Counted from the first letter of the stretch, positions 51,142 to 60,098 are shown. The stretch is 64,000 nt of DNA from Clostridia bacterium (GCA_017442225.1 JAFSAR010000023.1:62001-126000), one strand, 5' to 3'. Notes: generated by a model not told the origin, from the letters alone. Numbers and translations are program-made.

Positions 51142-51989
51142 TTAAGGTTGGCTTTATTGACTATTATTTAGATGAATGGCATGCACAAAATGCACCTGCA
51201 CACCTTGAAAAGCAGTCAAATGGTGAGGTTAAGGTGTGCTATGCATACGGCGAAATTCCCCACCCCATAAAAGGCACTACCAGCGAGCAGTGGTGTGACA
51301 AAATGGGCATAGAGTGTTGCTCTACGATTGATGAAGTTATCGAAAAAGCTGATGTTTTAATGGTTTTGGCGCCCGACAATTGCGAAAGAAAAGAAGATTT
51401 ATGTCGCAAAGCGTTATCAAGCGGCAAGCCCTGCTTTGTTGATAAGCCTTTTGGTACAGATTTAGCGTCGGCAAAGCGTATGTTCGAAATAGCCGAAAAA
51501 AGCGGTACACCCTGTTATAGCTGCTCTTCACTTCGCTATGCTCAGGAATACACTACGGTTGACCGCAAGGCTATTAAATCACTTGTGGCAATGTCACCGC
51601 AAAACTCTTATGACAACTATATTCTTCATACCTTAGAGCCCGCTATGATGCTGATGGAAGAACCCGCTAAGCGCGTTATGGCAGTAAATCACGGTGATGA
51701 TTTCTATTCGGTAACATTAGAAATGGCAAGTGGCAGATACATAGTTATCAACAGCTTTAACTATAACTCGCCTTATATGATGAATATATCAATTCCAACA
51801 GCTAACCAGCTTATAGATTGCAGTTATGATTTCTGGATTTATCATTACAAAACAATGGTAGAATTCTTTAAAACAGGCGTTGAGCCCGTTTCTCACAAAG
51901 AAACCTTAACGATTGCCGCCGCTCGCGAAGCAGGTAAAAAAGGTATGGCAAATCCTGGAGAGTGGATAATGGTTGATAACAACTACTGA
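51138..51989 (+). CDS. Divergent Gfo/Idh/MocA-like protein
   Basis: A 283-residue protein, shorter than its upstream neighbour (351). The N-terminus reads VGFIDYYLDEWHAQNAPAH, without a GxGxxG Rossmann loop. The later part keeps family features: ADVLMVLAPDNCERKEDLCRKAL (about residues 70-92) and a KP motif in GKPCFVDKPFGTDLASAKRMF (about 95-115). The C-terminal domain is reduced. It may bind NAD(P) differently, or act as a partner or isomerase of the first oxidoreductase rather than as a full enzyme. The start overlaps the previous stop by ATGA. Confidence 0.8.
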   Translation: MIKVGFIDYYLDEWHAQNAPAHLEKQSNGEVKVCYAYGEIPHPIKGTTSEQWCDKMGIECCSTIDEVIEKADVLMVLAPDNCERKEDLCRKALSSGKPCFVDKPFGTDLASAKRMFEIAEKSGTPCYSCSSLRYAQEYTTVDRKAIKSLVAMSPQNSYDNYILHTLEPAMMLMEEPAKRVMAVNHGDDFYSVTLEMASGRYIVINSFNYNSPYMMNISIPTANQLIDCSYDFWIYHYKTMVEFFKTGVEPVSHKETLTIAAAREAGKKGMANPGEWIMVDNNY

Positions 51990-52004
51990 TAACGGACGAA
52001 ATAA

Positions 52005-52038
52005 AAACACCCGAGATTCAAATCTCGGGTGTTTAATG
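52005..52038. terminator. Terminator after the oxidoreductase operon
   Basis: AAACACCCGAGATT (52005-52018) pairs perfectly with AATCTCGGGTGTTT (52021-52034). It lies between two convergent genes. Confidence 0.85.
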
Positions 52039-52116
52039 TTTGTTAAGCGCAGGACAAGGAACCGTCCTCCGTCTTCTACCTCCCCTGTTCTCTTCTAATT
52101 TAACTTTCCTTGTAAA

Positions 52117-54723
52117 TTAGTCAAGTTTATTAATTGTTTTAAACAGCAATGCATAGCGGTCTTCTTCTAAATTGCTTGCAGGGTGCAAAACAGTTAGCGC
52201 GCCGACAGCTTCACAGCTGTGTTCGTTGCCGTTTGACACAACAACCTTGTAGGTAAGACGCGCCTTGCTTTGCGCGGTGTAGGCGCTGTCAACAAACTCG
52301 CATTTATCGGTAATACCGACAAGGGTATAATCTGCATCACTGTCTTTTGCGCGGTAAATTTCATATTGGTTGTTATCGGGCGCTTCCCATTTAAGTTTGG
52401 CGCCGCCGTCGGTCCAATATGAAACGAGCTCTGTTACAATCGTCCGCTTTACAACGGGCTTAAATCCATCTAACACATATACAGCGCCCTTTTGTGTGTT
52501 GAAGGTGAGATAAAATCCGTCACGTTCTACATCTATGGGAGTACCGTTACAGGTAACATTTACGCCGTCAATGCCTTCATAACGCAGTTTTAGAGTGCCG
52601 CCAACCTCTGATTTAATTTGACAGCGCTGTATTTTGTTGTTATACTCACAGTCTACTGTGAAGTTGCCGCGCGCTTTAAGACCTCGGAATGAAATGTTTT
52701 TCCAAGCGCTTGGTAGCGCAGGCAGTAATGAAACATATCCCTCATGGCTTTGAAGCAACATTTCGGTAATACCTGCGGTTGCGCCAAAATTACCGTCAAT
52801 CTGAAATGGGGGATGAACATCCCAAAGGTTTGGATATGTACGTTCTCGGAGTAGATTTTGAAGTAACAGGTATGTGTGCTCACCGTCACCCACGCGAGCC
52901 CACGCGCAAAGTCGGTGCGCAAGCGCCCAGCCTGTAGATTTGTCGCCACGCATTTCAAGGGTAATTCGCGCCGCATCAAGCCAGGCTGGTGTGCTATGGG
53001 TAATTGAACTGCCTGGAACTACACCGACAAGTTGTGAAATATGGCGATGCTTTGCCTCGCCTATTTCACCGTAAAAATGCTCTTCATCATACTCCTTGAC
53101 CTGACCGCTATAACCAATTCTAACAGGGTTATAACCGCAAAGTTGTCGGCTTTCAAGCTTGGTTATATCGTCGTATATATCTAAGATTTCGGCGCATTTT
53201 AAATCATCAAGGGCATTTTCATATATAAGCTGTTGGTCAAACGCGCATCCTACAGTATGATAATACTGTTGTTTTTTGTGAGTGGATATCCAGTCTCCTG
53301 ACAGTATCTGTTCGGGAGATGCAGAAAAATTGCATAAATATCTGCCGTCGTAATTCTTTACACATTTTGTAAGGAATTTTGACATACCGTGAATTGCAGG
53401 ATATGTATACTCTTTAAGCACTTTTTCGTTGCGGGTAAAATCGTAATAATCCCAAAACAATTTACTTGTCATTCCACCCGTTGCGGGACCTGAGTGTGTG
53501 TGAGGACTCATACCTTCAATTTGATACATACTGGCGGCAGTGCCGATAATCCATCCGCATTCATTCTCACCCTCGACATAGTTTTCGGGATTTTTATTTT
53601 TTATCCAACTTGATGCGCTGACACCTGCCGCCTTTACATAGCTTTTCCAATACTCGGCATAAGCCTCAAAGGTTTCGGTAAGGTTGGTATTAAAGGCAGG
53701 CCAATAGTTCATCTGAACATTTATATTGTGCCAGAAGCCACTGCCCCACGGCGATTTATCGTGTACCGTCCACACACCCTGAAGTGATGCGGGAGGTGTC
53801 CCTTTTCGCGAGGATGATACAAGCAAATGTCTGCCATAGGCATAGTAAACCTCTTCAAGATAGAGTTCGGGATTGCCGTTTTGATAAGATATTAAGAGTT
53901 CTTCGGTGCTTCTGCCGTCATCGGTACCCCCAAGGTCAAGCTCAACTCTGTCTATAAGTTCGGTATAATCGGCTATATGTCGTTCGTACAATTTGTCATA
54001 GCCAAGCTTTACCGCGTTTTCAAGACAAGCAATAACCTTTTCGTGCGGGTCATCACCGAGCGCTTTATGACAACCGCTCATAAACACCTCGGGACATAGC
54101 TTGTAAGAGGTATCAAGCGTGTAGTAAAGCGCGGTGTTTGTTGCGCCTTTTACCGTAAGACTGTCAGCATTTGATATTATATCTCCGTCGGTCACTACTG
54201 TAAGACGCGATTCATAAACAAGCTCACGAGAGGGAAGTGTTCCGCGCATAACAAGGGTGTTACCCTCAACCATTATTTCACCCGTTCTGCCGCCTTCTTG
54301 GGTGGTCCTTGTATCAAGGTACGGAATTACAAGGTGTATATCAAAGTCGATACTACCGTTTTGCGCATCTATTTTGTAGGCAAAAATTTTGTCGGGATAG
54401 CTTACAAAGGCTTTACGGTCAACCTTCATGCCGTTTGTCTCGTAATTTGAATAGGCAATACCCGTATTAAGCAACAGACCGCGTTCATAGTTAACGGTAT
54501 TGTTATGATTGAAATCAATAAGAATTTCGCAAAAATTTGCAACACCGCCACTGGAGAAATCATTTGCAAAGGTATTGGTAGTAAATTGTATTCTCTCGGT
54601 ATCAGTTCCACCGAACACACTCGCGCCGAAATAACCGTTACCAAGCGGCAGTGAATATTTTTCCCAACCCGCATCAGTGCGCTCGGCAGGAATAAAATAT
54701 CGCATTATAAGCTTTTTTCTCAT
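52117..54723 (-). CDS. GH95 alpha-L-fucosidase-like hydrolase with C-terminal Fn3-like domain
   Basis: An 868-residue protein. The N-terminal beta-sandwich starts RYFIPAERTDAGWEKYSLPLGNGYFGASVFGG, the GH95 entry. The (alpha/alpha)6 barrel contains SSRKGTPPASLQGVW (about residues 303-317), HNINVQMNYWPAFN with the two family-type Asn (about 330-343), NFSASPEQ with a likely acid Glu, and HPPFQIDGNFGATAGITEML with a likely Asp (about 634-653). These match the known inverting GH95 machinery. A C-terminal domain of about 85 residues (TDGGAKLKWEAPDNNQYEIYRA...) looks like fibronectin type III. There is no signal peptide, so fucosides must be imported. GH95 also includes alpha-L-galactosidases. GAGGG precedes ATG. 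Confidence 0.9.
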   Translation of the reverse strand: MRKKLIMRYFIPAERTDAGWEKYSLPLGNGYFGASVFGGTDTERIQFTTNTFANDFSSGGVANFCEILIDFNHNNTVNYERGLLLNTGIAYSNYETNGMKVDRKAFVSYPDKIFAYKIDAQNGSIDFDIHLVIPYLDTRTTQEGGRTGEIMVEGNTLVMRGTLPSRELVYESRLTVVTDGDIISNADSLTVKGATNTALYYTLDTSYKLCPEVFMSGCHKALGDDPHEKVIACLENAVKLGYDKLYERHIADYTELIDRVELDLGGTDDGRSTEELLISYQNGNPELYLEEVYYAYGRHLLVSSSRKGTPPASLQGVWTVHDKSPWGSGFWHNINVQMNYWPAFNTNLTETFEAYAEYWKSYVKAAGVSASSWIKNKNPENYVEGENECGWIIGTAASMYQIEGMSPHTHSGPATGGMTSKLFWDYYDFTRNEKVLKEYTYPAIHGMSKFLTKCVKNYDGRYLCNFSASPEQILSGDWISTHKKQQYYHTVGCAFDQQLIYENALDDLKCAEILDIYDDITKLESRQLCGYNPVRIGYSGQVKEYDEEHFYGEIGEAKHRHISQLVGVVPGSSITHSTPAWLDAARITLEMRGDKSTGWALAHRLCAWARVGDGEHTYLLLQNLLRERTYPNLWDVHPPFQIDGNFGATAGITEMLLQSHEGYVSLLPALPSAWKNISFRGLKARGNFTVDCEYNNKIQRCQIKSEVGGTLKLRYEGIDGVNVTCNGTPIDVERDGFYLTFNTQKGAVYVLDGFKPVVKRTIVTELVSYWTDGGAKLKWEAPDNNQYEIYRAKDSDADYTLVGITDKCEFVDSAYTAQSKARLTYKVVVSNGNEHSCEAVGALTVLHPASNLEEDRYALLFKTINKLD

Positions 54724-54755
54724 AAGGGTGCCCTCTTTTTTATTTTTACAGGTTA

Positions 54756-54784
54756 ATTATACCTACTATATTATTTTATTGCAA
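54756..54784 (-). promoter_or_regulatory. Sigma-A promoter for the GH95 gene
   Basis: On the minus strand: TTGCAA (54784-54779), an exact 17-base spacer, TATAAT (54761-54756). The -35 box is next to the rplL terminator. Confidence 0.75.
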
Positions 54785-54789
54785 TAAAA

Positions 54790-54825
54790 AAAGAAGATGT
54801 TTTACAAAAAACATCTTCTTTAAAT
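54790..54825 (-). terminator. Terminator of rplJ-rplL
   Basis: AAAGAAGATGTTTT (54790-54803) pairs perfectly with AAAACATCTTCTTT (54808-54821); on the minus strand the stem runs into TTTTTTATTG. It ends the operon about 20 bases after rplL. Confidence 0.85.
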
Positions 54826-54842
54826 TTTGATTAGAGTTTAAA

Positions 54843-55220
54843 TTACTTAAGCTCAACCTTTGCGCCAACTTCTTCAAGCTTAGCCTTGATTGCTTCAGCG
54901 TCTTCTTTGCTTGCTGCTTCTTTAAGGGTCTTAGGAGCGCCATCAACAACAGCCTTTGCATCAGCAAGGCCAAGACCTGTGATTTCGCGAACAACCTTAA
55001 TAACCTTAATCTTTTCAGCGCCTGCTTCTGCGAGAACAACGTCAAACTCAGTTTTCTCTTCAGCGGCTGCTGCTGCGCCTGCTGCGGGAGCTGCTACTGC
55101 TACTGCAGCTGCTGCAGATACGCCAAATTCCTCTTCTACTGCTTTAACGAGCTCAGAAAGCTCAAGAACGGTAAGAGTTTTTAACTCTTCAATCATAGCT
55201 GTAATCTTTTCAGATGCCAT
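54843..55220 (-). CDS. rplL: 50S ribosomal protein L7/L12
   Basis: A 125-residue acidic stalk protein that recruits translation factors. The N-terminal dimerisation helix pair ([26 protein letters not shown]), the Ala-rich hinge (about residues 37-53) and the globular C-terminal domain ([42 protein letters not shown]...) are all present. ATG 55220 has TTGGAGG upstream. It is the second gene of rplJ-rplL. Unusually, no rpoB follows: a terminator and the GH95 promoter come next. Confidence 0.98.
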   Translation of the reverse strand: MASEKITAMIEELKTLTVLELSELVKAVEEEFGVSAAAAVAVAAPAAGAAAAAEEKTEFDVVLAEAGAEKIKVIKVVREITGLGLADAKAVVDGAPKTLKEAASKEDAEAIKAKLEEVGAKVELK

Positions 55221-55265
55221 TTTAGTTTCCTCCAATAAATGTTTTTGTTTTAGTTTTGTTTTTAA

Positions 55266-55787
55266 TTATTCAGCTGCTTCTTCAGCTGCGGGCTCACCGT
55301 CTTTGTCAACGATAGCCTGTACAGCACGTGCAAATGCTGCGATAGGTGCCTGGAAGGCACTGAGAACTGTTGCAAGAAGAACTTCTCTGGAAGGAAGCTT
55401 TGCAAGTTCTGCGATGGTTTCAACACTTACAACTTTGCCATCAAGGAAGCCAGATTTTACGTTGAAGTTGTCGTGGCTGTCGGCAAATTTGCAAAGTATT
55501 CTTGCTGCTGCGGTGTAATCCTCGTTAGCGATTGCGATAGCGGTTGTGCCCTCGCATACGCTTGCGATGTCGCCGAGGTCTGTACCCTCAACTGCGCGCT
55601 TTAAGATAGAGTTCTTAACTACAAAGTACTGTACGCCTGCTTCACGAAGCTCTTTACGGAGAGCTGTATCATCAGCAACGGTGATACCCTTATAATCAAC
55701 AACAACACCTGTAATAGCGGCGCCGAGTTTTTCGGAGAGTTCAGCAACAGCCTGCTTTTTTGCTTCTAAAACCTTTGCGTTTGGCAA
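55266..55787 (-). CDS. rplJ: 50S ribosomal protein L10
   Basis: A 173-residue base of the L7/L12 stalk. The N-terminal rRNA-binding domain is recognised by EAKKQAVAELSEKLGAAITGVVVDYKGITV (about residues 8-37) and VQYFVVKNSILKRAV (about 52-66). LPSREVLLATVLSAFQAPIAAFARAVQAI (about 131-159) and the acidic tail form the C-terminal helix that binds L12 dimers. TTG start with GGAGGTGAAA upstream. It is preceded by an L10-type leader that should respond to free L10-L12 complex. Confidence 0.97.
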   Translation of the reverse strand: MPNAKVLEAKKQAVAELSEKLGAAITGVVVDYKGITVADDTALRKELREAGVQYFVVKNSILKRAVEGTDLGDIASVCEGTTAIAIANEDYTAAARILCKFADSHDNFNVKSGFLDGKVVSVETIAELAKLPSREVLLATVLSAFQAPIAAFARAVQAIVDKDGEPAAEEAAE

Positions 55788-55927
55788 TGTGTTTCACCTC
55801 CGAGTGAAAATAAAAAATGTCCACCCAAGGACACAAGGGTAGACATGAAAAATTCAAAAAATCATTCACGCTCACCTCGGTAGGCGTTAAAACTTACGGC
55901 AAATGCCACCTACTGTCTTTGGATTGC
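55788..55927 (-). promoter_or_regulatory. L10-type ribosomal protein leader with attenuator
   Basis: About 140 bases of untranslated leader. Near its 5' end the minus strand has GTAGGTGGCATTTGCC and, after a short loop, CGCCTACCGAGGTGAGCG, the kind of stem seen in L10 leader RNAs (L10-L12 binding). Further down, ATGTCTACCC (55846-55837) pairs with GGGTGGACAT (55826-55817), followed by TTTTTTATTTT: a terminator that would be controlled by L10 binding. The assignment rests on position plus these paired segments. Confidence 0.8.
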
Positions 55928-55933
55928 TAAACC

Positions 55934-55962
55934 ATTATATACAACACGTATTCGTTTGTCAA
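55934..55962 (-). promoter_or_regulatory. Consensus promoter for rplJ-rplL
   Basis: On the minus strand: TTGACA (55962-55957), an exact 17-base spacer, TATAAT (55939-55934); a full match to the consensus. Confidence 0.9.
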
Positions 55963-55971
55963 GTAAAATTT

Positions 55972-56940
55972 TTAATTTTTTTGCAATTGTGCGTTAGAAT
56001 AATAGTGCAATAATATTTCTTTGTAATTGCTGCCTTGCTTTGCCATATAATCGGCGCCCGTTTGACTTAATCCTACGCCGTGACCGTAGCCCTTTACGGT
56101 GAAGGTGAAATTACCGTCGGCAAATTTGATTTCGAAATTGGCAGAACGCAACTGGAGCGATTCGGCAATCTGCGCGCCAGTGGTATCTGCGCCGCAATAG
56201 GTGATTTTTTTGACGTATCCGTTGTCCGCGGTTTTAATATCGGTAAAATAATCTTGCGGCGCGCCTTTTGGCGACGTTATACTTTTTAGTTTTTCGACAA
56301 GCTCGTCGGCGGTAAAGGTGGCTTCGCTTAAATATCCGTCGGCAAGACTGTCACCTGCGCTGTTTACAGATTTAAGATATGATAGGTCACTGCCCCATAC
56401 GTCGGCGCAAGAGTTTGTAGTTCCTGCCGATATCGCGTGATATGCTGCAAAAATCGGCTCGCCGTCGTAGGTCAGAATTTCGCCCTCTACCGCATTTATA
56501 CAATTATCTATCTTTTTAGCGTATTCGTCAGACTTTTCTCCCCAGCGGGCTGCGGCTTCCTCACGCGTGATAAAGCATTGCGCGGTATCACTGTCTGACG
56601 ATATATCATACTCGGCGCTTGTATTATTCTGCATTCGGTAGCAAGCGAAGGTATATGCCGCTACAGCCTGCGCCTTTAACGCCTCGGCTTCGTAAAGCGC
56701 GGGCATCTCGGCGGCAACTACGCCAAAAATATAATCGTTTGCCGAATATTCGGTGATTTCACCGTCCTTTAAAACCTTGATTTTTTCAAAGCCTATATCA
56801 TCATTTTTCTTTTGGTAAACAACGTCACTTTGTGGCTTTGCCGTGGGCACAGCGACGCTATCTGCCTTTGAAAGCGCGGACAGCGGTATCACCAACATGG
56901 AAAAAATCACAACAAGAGATATAAAAAACGTTCCTTTCAT
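55972..56940 (-). CDS. spoIID: Stage II sporulation protein D (SpoIID/LytB)
   Basis: A 322-residue lytic transglycosylase that removes peptidoglycan during engulfment in endospore formation. A signal/anchor helix occupies residues 3-23. The SpoIID domain is recognised by YIFGVVAAEMPALYEAEALKAQAVAAYTFACYRM (about 70-103, with the catalytic Glu in AAEMP), GEILTYDGEPIFAAYHAISAGTTNSCADVWG (about 154-184), and the terminal GYGHGVGLSQTGADYMAKQG (about 284-303), with conserved His. AGGTGAG precedes ATG. No SpoIIQ or SpoIIIAH gene is near it. A mother-cell sigma-E promoter is expected, but I cannot pick one out with confidence. Confidence 0.95.
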   Translation of the reverse strand: MKGTFFISLVVIFSMLVIPLSALSKADSVAVPTAKPQSDVVYQKKNDDIGFEKIKVLKDGEITEYSANDYIFGVVAAEMPALYEAEALKAQAVAAYTFACYRMQNNTSAEYDISSDSDTAQCFITREEAAARWGEKSDEYAKKIDNCINAVEGEILTYDGEPIFAAYHAISAGTTNSCADVWGSDLSYLKSVNSAGDSLADGYLSEATFTADELVEKLKSITSPKGAPQDYFTDIKTADNGYVKKITYCGADTTGAQIAESLQLRSANFEIKFADGNFTFTVKGYGHGVGLSQTGADYMAKQGSNYKEILLHYYSNAQLQKN

Positions 56941-56962
56941 ATTGCGCTCACCTTTAATTTTA

Positions 56963-56991
56963 TTGACTTTTTGTGGTCATATATATAAAAT
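56963..56991 (+). promoter_or_regulatory. Promoter for the 270-residue membrane protein
   Basis: TTGACT at 56963-56968, a 17-base spacer, TAAAAT at 56986-56991. Confidence 0.6.
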
Positions 56992-57034
56992 ATATGTTGT
57001 AATTGTAAGTTAAATTCTTTAGAGGTGATATATT

Positions 57035-57847
57035 ATGAAACATCGCCACGCGTTGATGCTTTTATCCGTCGCGCTTCCTATCTGTGTTTTATTGCGCGCA
57101 ATACAGATATGTTTTACAGTGGACAGCGCAACGGGTTTTATAAAACAGCAGTATTCCGTAATAAGTGTGCTAATAACAGTGATTATCTGCGCGGCAGTGG
57201 CATCAATAGGCCTGCTTGCAACAACACTTGAGGGTGTAAAGCAAAATTCTGTAAAGCCGCGTCCCGCCGTGGCGATAGCAAGCGCGCTTGCGGGCGGTAT
57301 GTTTATTTATCAGACGGTAGCTGGATTTTCTGCTGCCTACGGTGCTTGGTATGATATGTTGCTTGTGCTTTTGTCCCTTGCGTCAGCGTTTGTTTTTGTT
57401 GCTTACGGACTCAAAAACATTTATGAATACAAATTCCCGCCTTTAATTCTCGTTATCCCTGTAGTTTACTACGTTGTTAAGCTTATAAGCGTTTTTGTAA
57501 GCACGTCGGCGTTGGCGCTTGTTACTGAAAATATTTTTCTTATTTTTACAAACAGCGTTTTACTGTGGTTCACCTTTGAGTTTGCAAGCTTTGAAAACGA
57601 AATCGGTGATACTGCAAAAAAACCAAAAAGACTTTTTGCATCGGGACTTGCGGCGGTTATATTGTGCGCGGTGGCGTCCTTGCCAAAACTGTTTTTATCA
57701 ACGCTTGGAAAAATGCAGCTATCAAACGGCGATATTTCTGCGGCTCTTGGTAATGCGGCAATGGGAATTTTTATACTCGTATATATCGTATGCAACTTTA
57801 TTGATAAATTCGAAAACACAAAAAGCGTCGGAAAGCATTCGGCATAG
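57035..57847 (+). CDS. Polytopic membrane protein of unknown function
   Basis: A 270-residue protein with about seven hydrophobic helices (roughly residues 7-27, 42-63, 79-98, 105-125, 136-157, 163-180 and 208-226, with a possible eighth at 240-260). The loops are short and basic on the cytoplasmic side (KPRP, KKPKRL). I recognise no transport or enzyme motif and cannot name a family. GAGGTG precedes ATG. It has its own promoter and stands between the divergent spoIID gene and murA. A role in the envelope or sporulation is possible from its neighbours only. Confidence 0.75.
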   Translation: MKHRHALMLLSVALPICVLLRAIQICFTVDSATGFIKQQYSVISVLITVIICAAVASIGLLATTLEGVKQNSVKPRPAVAIASALAGGMFIYQTVAGFSAAYGAWYDMLLVLLSLASAFVFVAYGLKNIYEYKFPPLILVIPVVYYVVKLISVFVSTSALALVTENIFLIFTNSVLLWFTFEFASFENEIGDTAKKPKRLFASGLAAVILCAVASLPKLFLSTLGKMQLSNGDISAALGNAAMGIFILVYIVCNFIDKFENTKSVGKHSA

Positions 57848-57857
57848 GTCTTTTCAA

Positions 57858-57886
57858 TTGACAAAATATGTTTTCTATTGTATAAT
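57858..57886 (+). promoter_or_regulatory. Consensus promoter for murA
   Basis: TTGACA at 57858-57863, an exact 17-base spacer, TATAAT at 57881-57886; full consensus. Confidence 0.9.
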
Positions 57887-57966
57887 TGGTATCGGATTTA
57901 GTTTTTTGGCAATACTTTAAAAGAGTTTTAATATTTCTCTAATTTCAAAAGACGGGAGTGCCGTAT

Positions 57967-59253
57967 TTGGAAAAGTTTGTAATAAACGGGGGAAAGCGGC
58001 TTACGGGCAGTGTTCACATAAGCGGCGCAAAAAATGCCGCTGTTGCAATATTGCCTGCAGTATTACTTGCTGACAGCCCTTGTGTTATTGAAAATTTACC
58101 CGAAATCTCTGATGTCGCAACATTGCTTCGCGCAATAAAGCAATTGGGCGCAGAGGTTCGCACTATAAATAAATCAACGGTAGAGATAAACCCTGTACCT
58201 GCAAATTCCTTTGTTATCGATAAAAAGATGGCAGAGGGTATGCGTGCGTCCAGTTATTTTTTGGGTGCCCTTTTAGGTCGCCACAACAAAGCTCGCGTAG
58301 CGCCTCCCGGCGGTTGCGATTTTGGCGTTCGTCCGATTGACCAGCATATTAAGGGCTTTGAGGCGCTTGGCGCTAAGGTTATAATCGAAAACGGTATGGT
58401 TGACGCCAGAGCGCAGACGCTTCGCGGCTGTTCGGTTTATCTTGACGTTGTATCGGTTGGCGCTACAATCAACATAATGCTCGCCGGCGCAAAGGCGAGC
58501 GGACTTACCGTAATTGAAAACGCCGCGCGCGAGCCGCATATAGTAGACCTCGCGAATTTCCTCAATTCTATGGGCGCAAATATTATGGGCGCGGGTACCA
58601 GCGTTATAAAAATACGCGGTGTAGAGCATCTTCACGGCACAACCTACAGCATTATTCCCGACCAGATAGAAGCAGGTACTTATATGGTAGCCGCCGCTGC
58701 AACACAGGGCGACGTGCTTATAGAAAATGTAATACCTAAGCACCTTGAGTCGATAATTGCAAAGTTGGTCGAAGCTGGCGCCGAGATTACCGAATACGAC
58801 GAGGCTGTGCGTGTTAAAATGACGGGCAGGCCTAAAAAATGCAACGTTAAAACCATGCCGCATCCAGGCTTCCCCACCGATATGCAGCCGCAGATAGCAA
58901 CTCTGCTTGCAGTATCGCAGGGAACGAGCATCGTAACCGAGGGCGTGTGGGACAATCGCTTCAGGTATGTTGAACAGCTTATAGGTATGGGCGCTAAAAT
59001 TCAGGTCGACGGCAAAATGGCGGTAATAACGGGTGTCGAAAAACTGACTCCCGCGCCTGTAAAGGCGGTTGATTTGCGTGCTGGCGCCGCAATGATTATA
59101 GCGGGTCTTATGGCAGAGGGCGTTACCGAGGTTGAAAACATTATATATATTGACCGCGGTTATGAAAACGTTGCCGAAAAGTTCAAAAAGCTTGGCGCTG
59201 ATATAAAGCGCGTACCTATTGTAAGCAAAGAAGCAGTTATAAAAAACGCATAA
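57967..59253 (+). CDS. murA: UDP-N-acetylglucosamine 1-carboxyvinyltransferase
   Basis: A 428-residue enzyme of the first committed step of peptidoglycan synthesis: it adds enolpyruvate from PEP to UDP-GlcNAc. The start VINGGKRLTGSVHISGAKNAAVA is typical, with the Lys-Asn pair at about residues 20-21. The mobile loop APPGGCDFGVRPIDQH (about 111-126) holds the Cys that fosfomycin alkylates; it is intact, so no fosfomycin resistance is predicted from this residue. TTG 57967 is chosen because GGGAG lies nine bases upstream; GTG 57958 would add three residues. A GGCGGCTT/AAGCCGCC hairpin without a T run follows at 59260-59278. Confidence 0.96.
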   Translation: MEKFVINGGKRLTGSVHISGAKNAAVAILPAVLLADSPCVIENLPEISDVATLLRAIKQLGAEVRTINKSTVEINPVPANSFVIDKKMAEGMRASSYFLGALLGRHNKARVAPPGGCDFGVRPIDQHIKGFEALGAKVIIENGMVDARAQTLRGCSVYLDVVSVGATINIMLAGAKASGLTVIENAAREPHIVDLANFLNSMGANIMGAGTSVIKIRGVEHLHGTTYSIIPDQIEAGTYMVAAAATQGDVLIENVIPKHLESIIAKLVEAGAEITEYDEAVRVKMTGRPKKCNVKTMPHPGFPTDMQPQIATLLAVSQGTSIVTEGVWDNRFRYVEQLIGMGAKIQVDGKMAVITGVEKLTPAPVKAVDLRAGAAMIIAGLMAEGVTEVENIIYIDRGYENVAEKFKKLGADIKRVPIVSKEAVIKNA

Positions 59254-59309
59254 ACTATTGGCGGCTTTAAAAGCCGCCATACTTATATATATAAGAAAGG
59301 GGGATTTTT

Positions 59310-60098
59310 ATGGCGCGACTGTGCACATTAGCCAGCGGTTCTTCGGGAAACAGTACGTATATATCAACCACAGACGGCGATATACTTATAGACGCGGGAA
59401 TTTCCTGCAAGGCTTTAATGACCGCGATTGATGAAGCAGGCGGCGATATTGCGCGTTTGCGCGCGGTTGCTGTAACGCATACGCACACCGACCATATAAA
59501 AGGACTTAAAACCTTTTTAAAAAAGACAAAAATTCCTCTTATCGCGTCGGGTAAAACATTAGAGAATTTGGCGGCGAATGATTTTATACCCGAGGGTATT
59601 GCAACGATTACAGTAGACGGCGGCATAGTAACCCTTGGTGATATTGCGGTAGATTTTTTTGCAACCAGCCACGACGCCGATGGTAGCGGCGGCTACGTTA
59701 TAACCCTGCCTGACGGCAGACGCGCGGCTGTTTGCACCGACCTTGGTGTTATGACCGATGATATACGAAAAAAAATATTGGGCTGCAACGTGACGGTGTT
59801 GGAATCAAATCACGATATAGAAATGCTGCGTCGCGGTCCATATCCCGCAAGCCTGAAATTACGGATACTTTCAGATGAGGGACACCTTTCAAATAGCGCT
59901 TGCGCGATAGAACTACCTGCTCTTTTAAAAAGTGGCACAACGCGCATAATCCTCGGTCACATAAGTCGCGAAAATAACACGCCGCTTTTGGCTTTGTCAG
60001 CGGCAAGGGCGACGCTTGAAGGCATTGGAGCTAAAGACGGCGTTGATTACATATTGGAAACGGCTAAACCGAAAACGGTAGGGGTGACTGTGTTTTGA
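59310..60098 (+). CDS. MBL-fold hydrolase, WalJ/YycJ-like
   Basis: A 262-residue metallo-beta-lactamase-fold protein, probably a metal-dependent phosphodiesterase or 5'-nuclease. LCTLASGSSGNSTYI at residues 4-18 is typical of the YycJ/WalJ family. The metal motif is THTHTDH (about 56-62), followed by SHDADGSGGY and CTDLG with the conserved Asp. VLESNHDIEMLRRGPYP and SDEGHLSN supply later ligands. In Firmicutes walJ lies in the walRK operon next to rlmH; here the last four bases overlap rlmH (TTGA), but walRK and htrA are absent. GAAAGGGGG precedes ATG. Confidence 0.93.
   Translation: MARLCTLASGSSGNSTYISTTDGDILIDAGISCKALMTAIDEAGGDIARLRAVAVTHTHTDHIKGLKTFLKKTKIPLIASGKTLENLAANDFIPEGIATITVDGGIVTLGDIAVDFFATSHDADGSGGYVITLPDGRRAAVCTDLGVMTDDIRKKILGCNVTVLESNHDIEMLRRGPYPASLKLRILSDEGHLSNSACAIELPALLKSGTTRIILGHISRENNTPLLALSAARATLEGIGAKDGVDYILETAKPKTVGVTVF

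Noticed and set aside
54886-55518. 210-codon plus-strand frame across rplL-rplJ
   Set aside because: It is an Ala/Ser-rich shadow of the two ribosomal protein genes and crosses their ribosome site.
59260-59278. GGCGGCTT/AAGCCGCC hairpin after murA as a terminator
   Set aside because: There is no T run after the stem, and the next gene follows closely in the same direction.
58273-59280. 335-codon minus-strand frame inside murA
   Set aside because: It is antisense to a full-length, fully recognisable MurA and rich in Tyr, Cys and Asn, as antisense shadows are.
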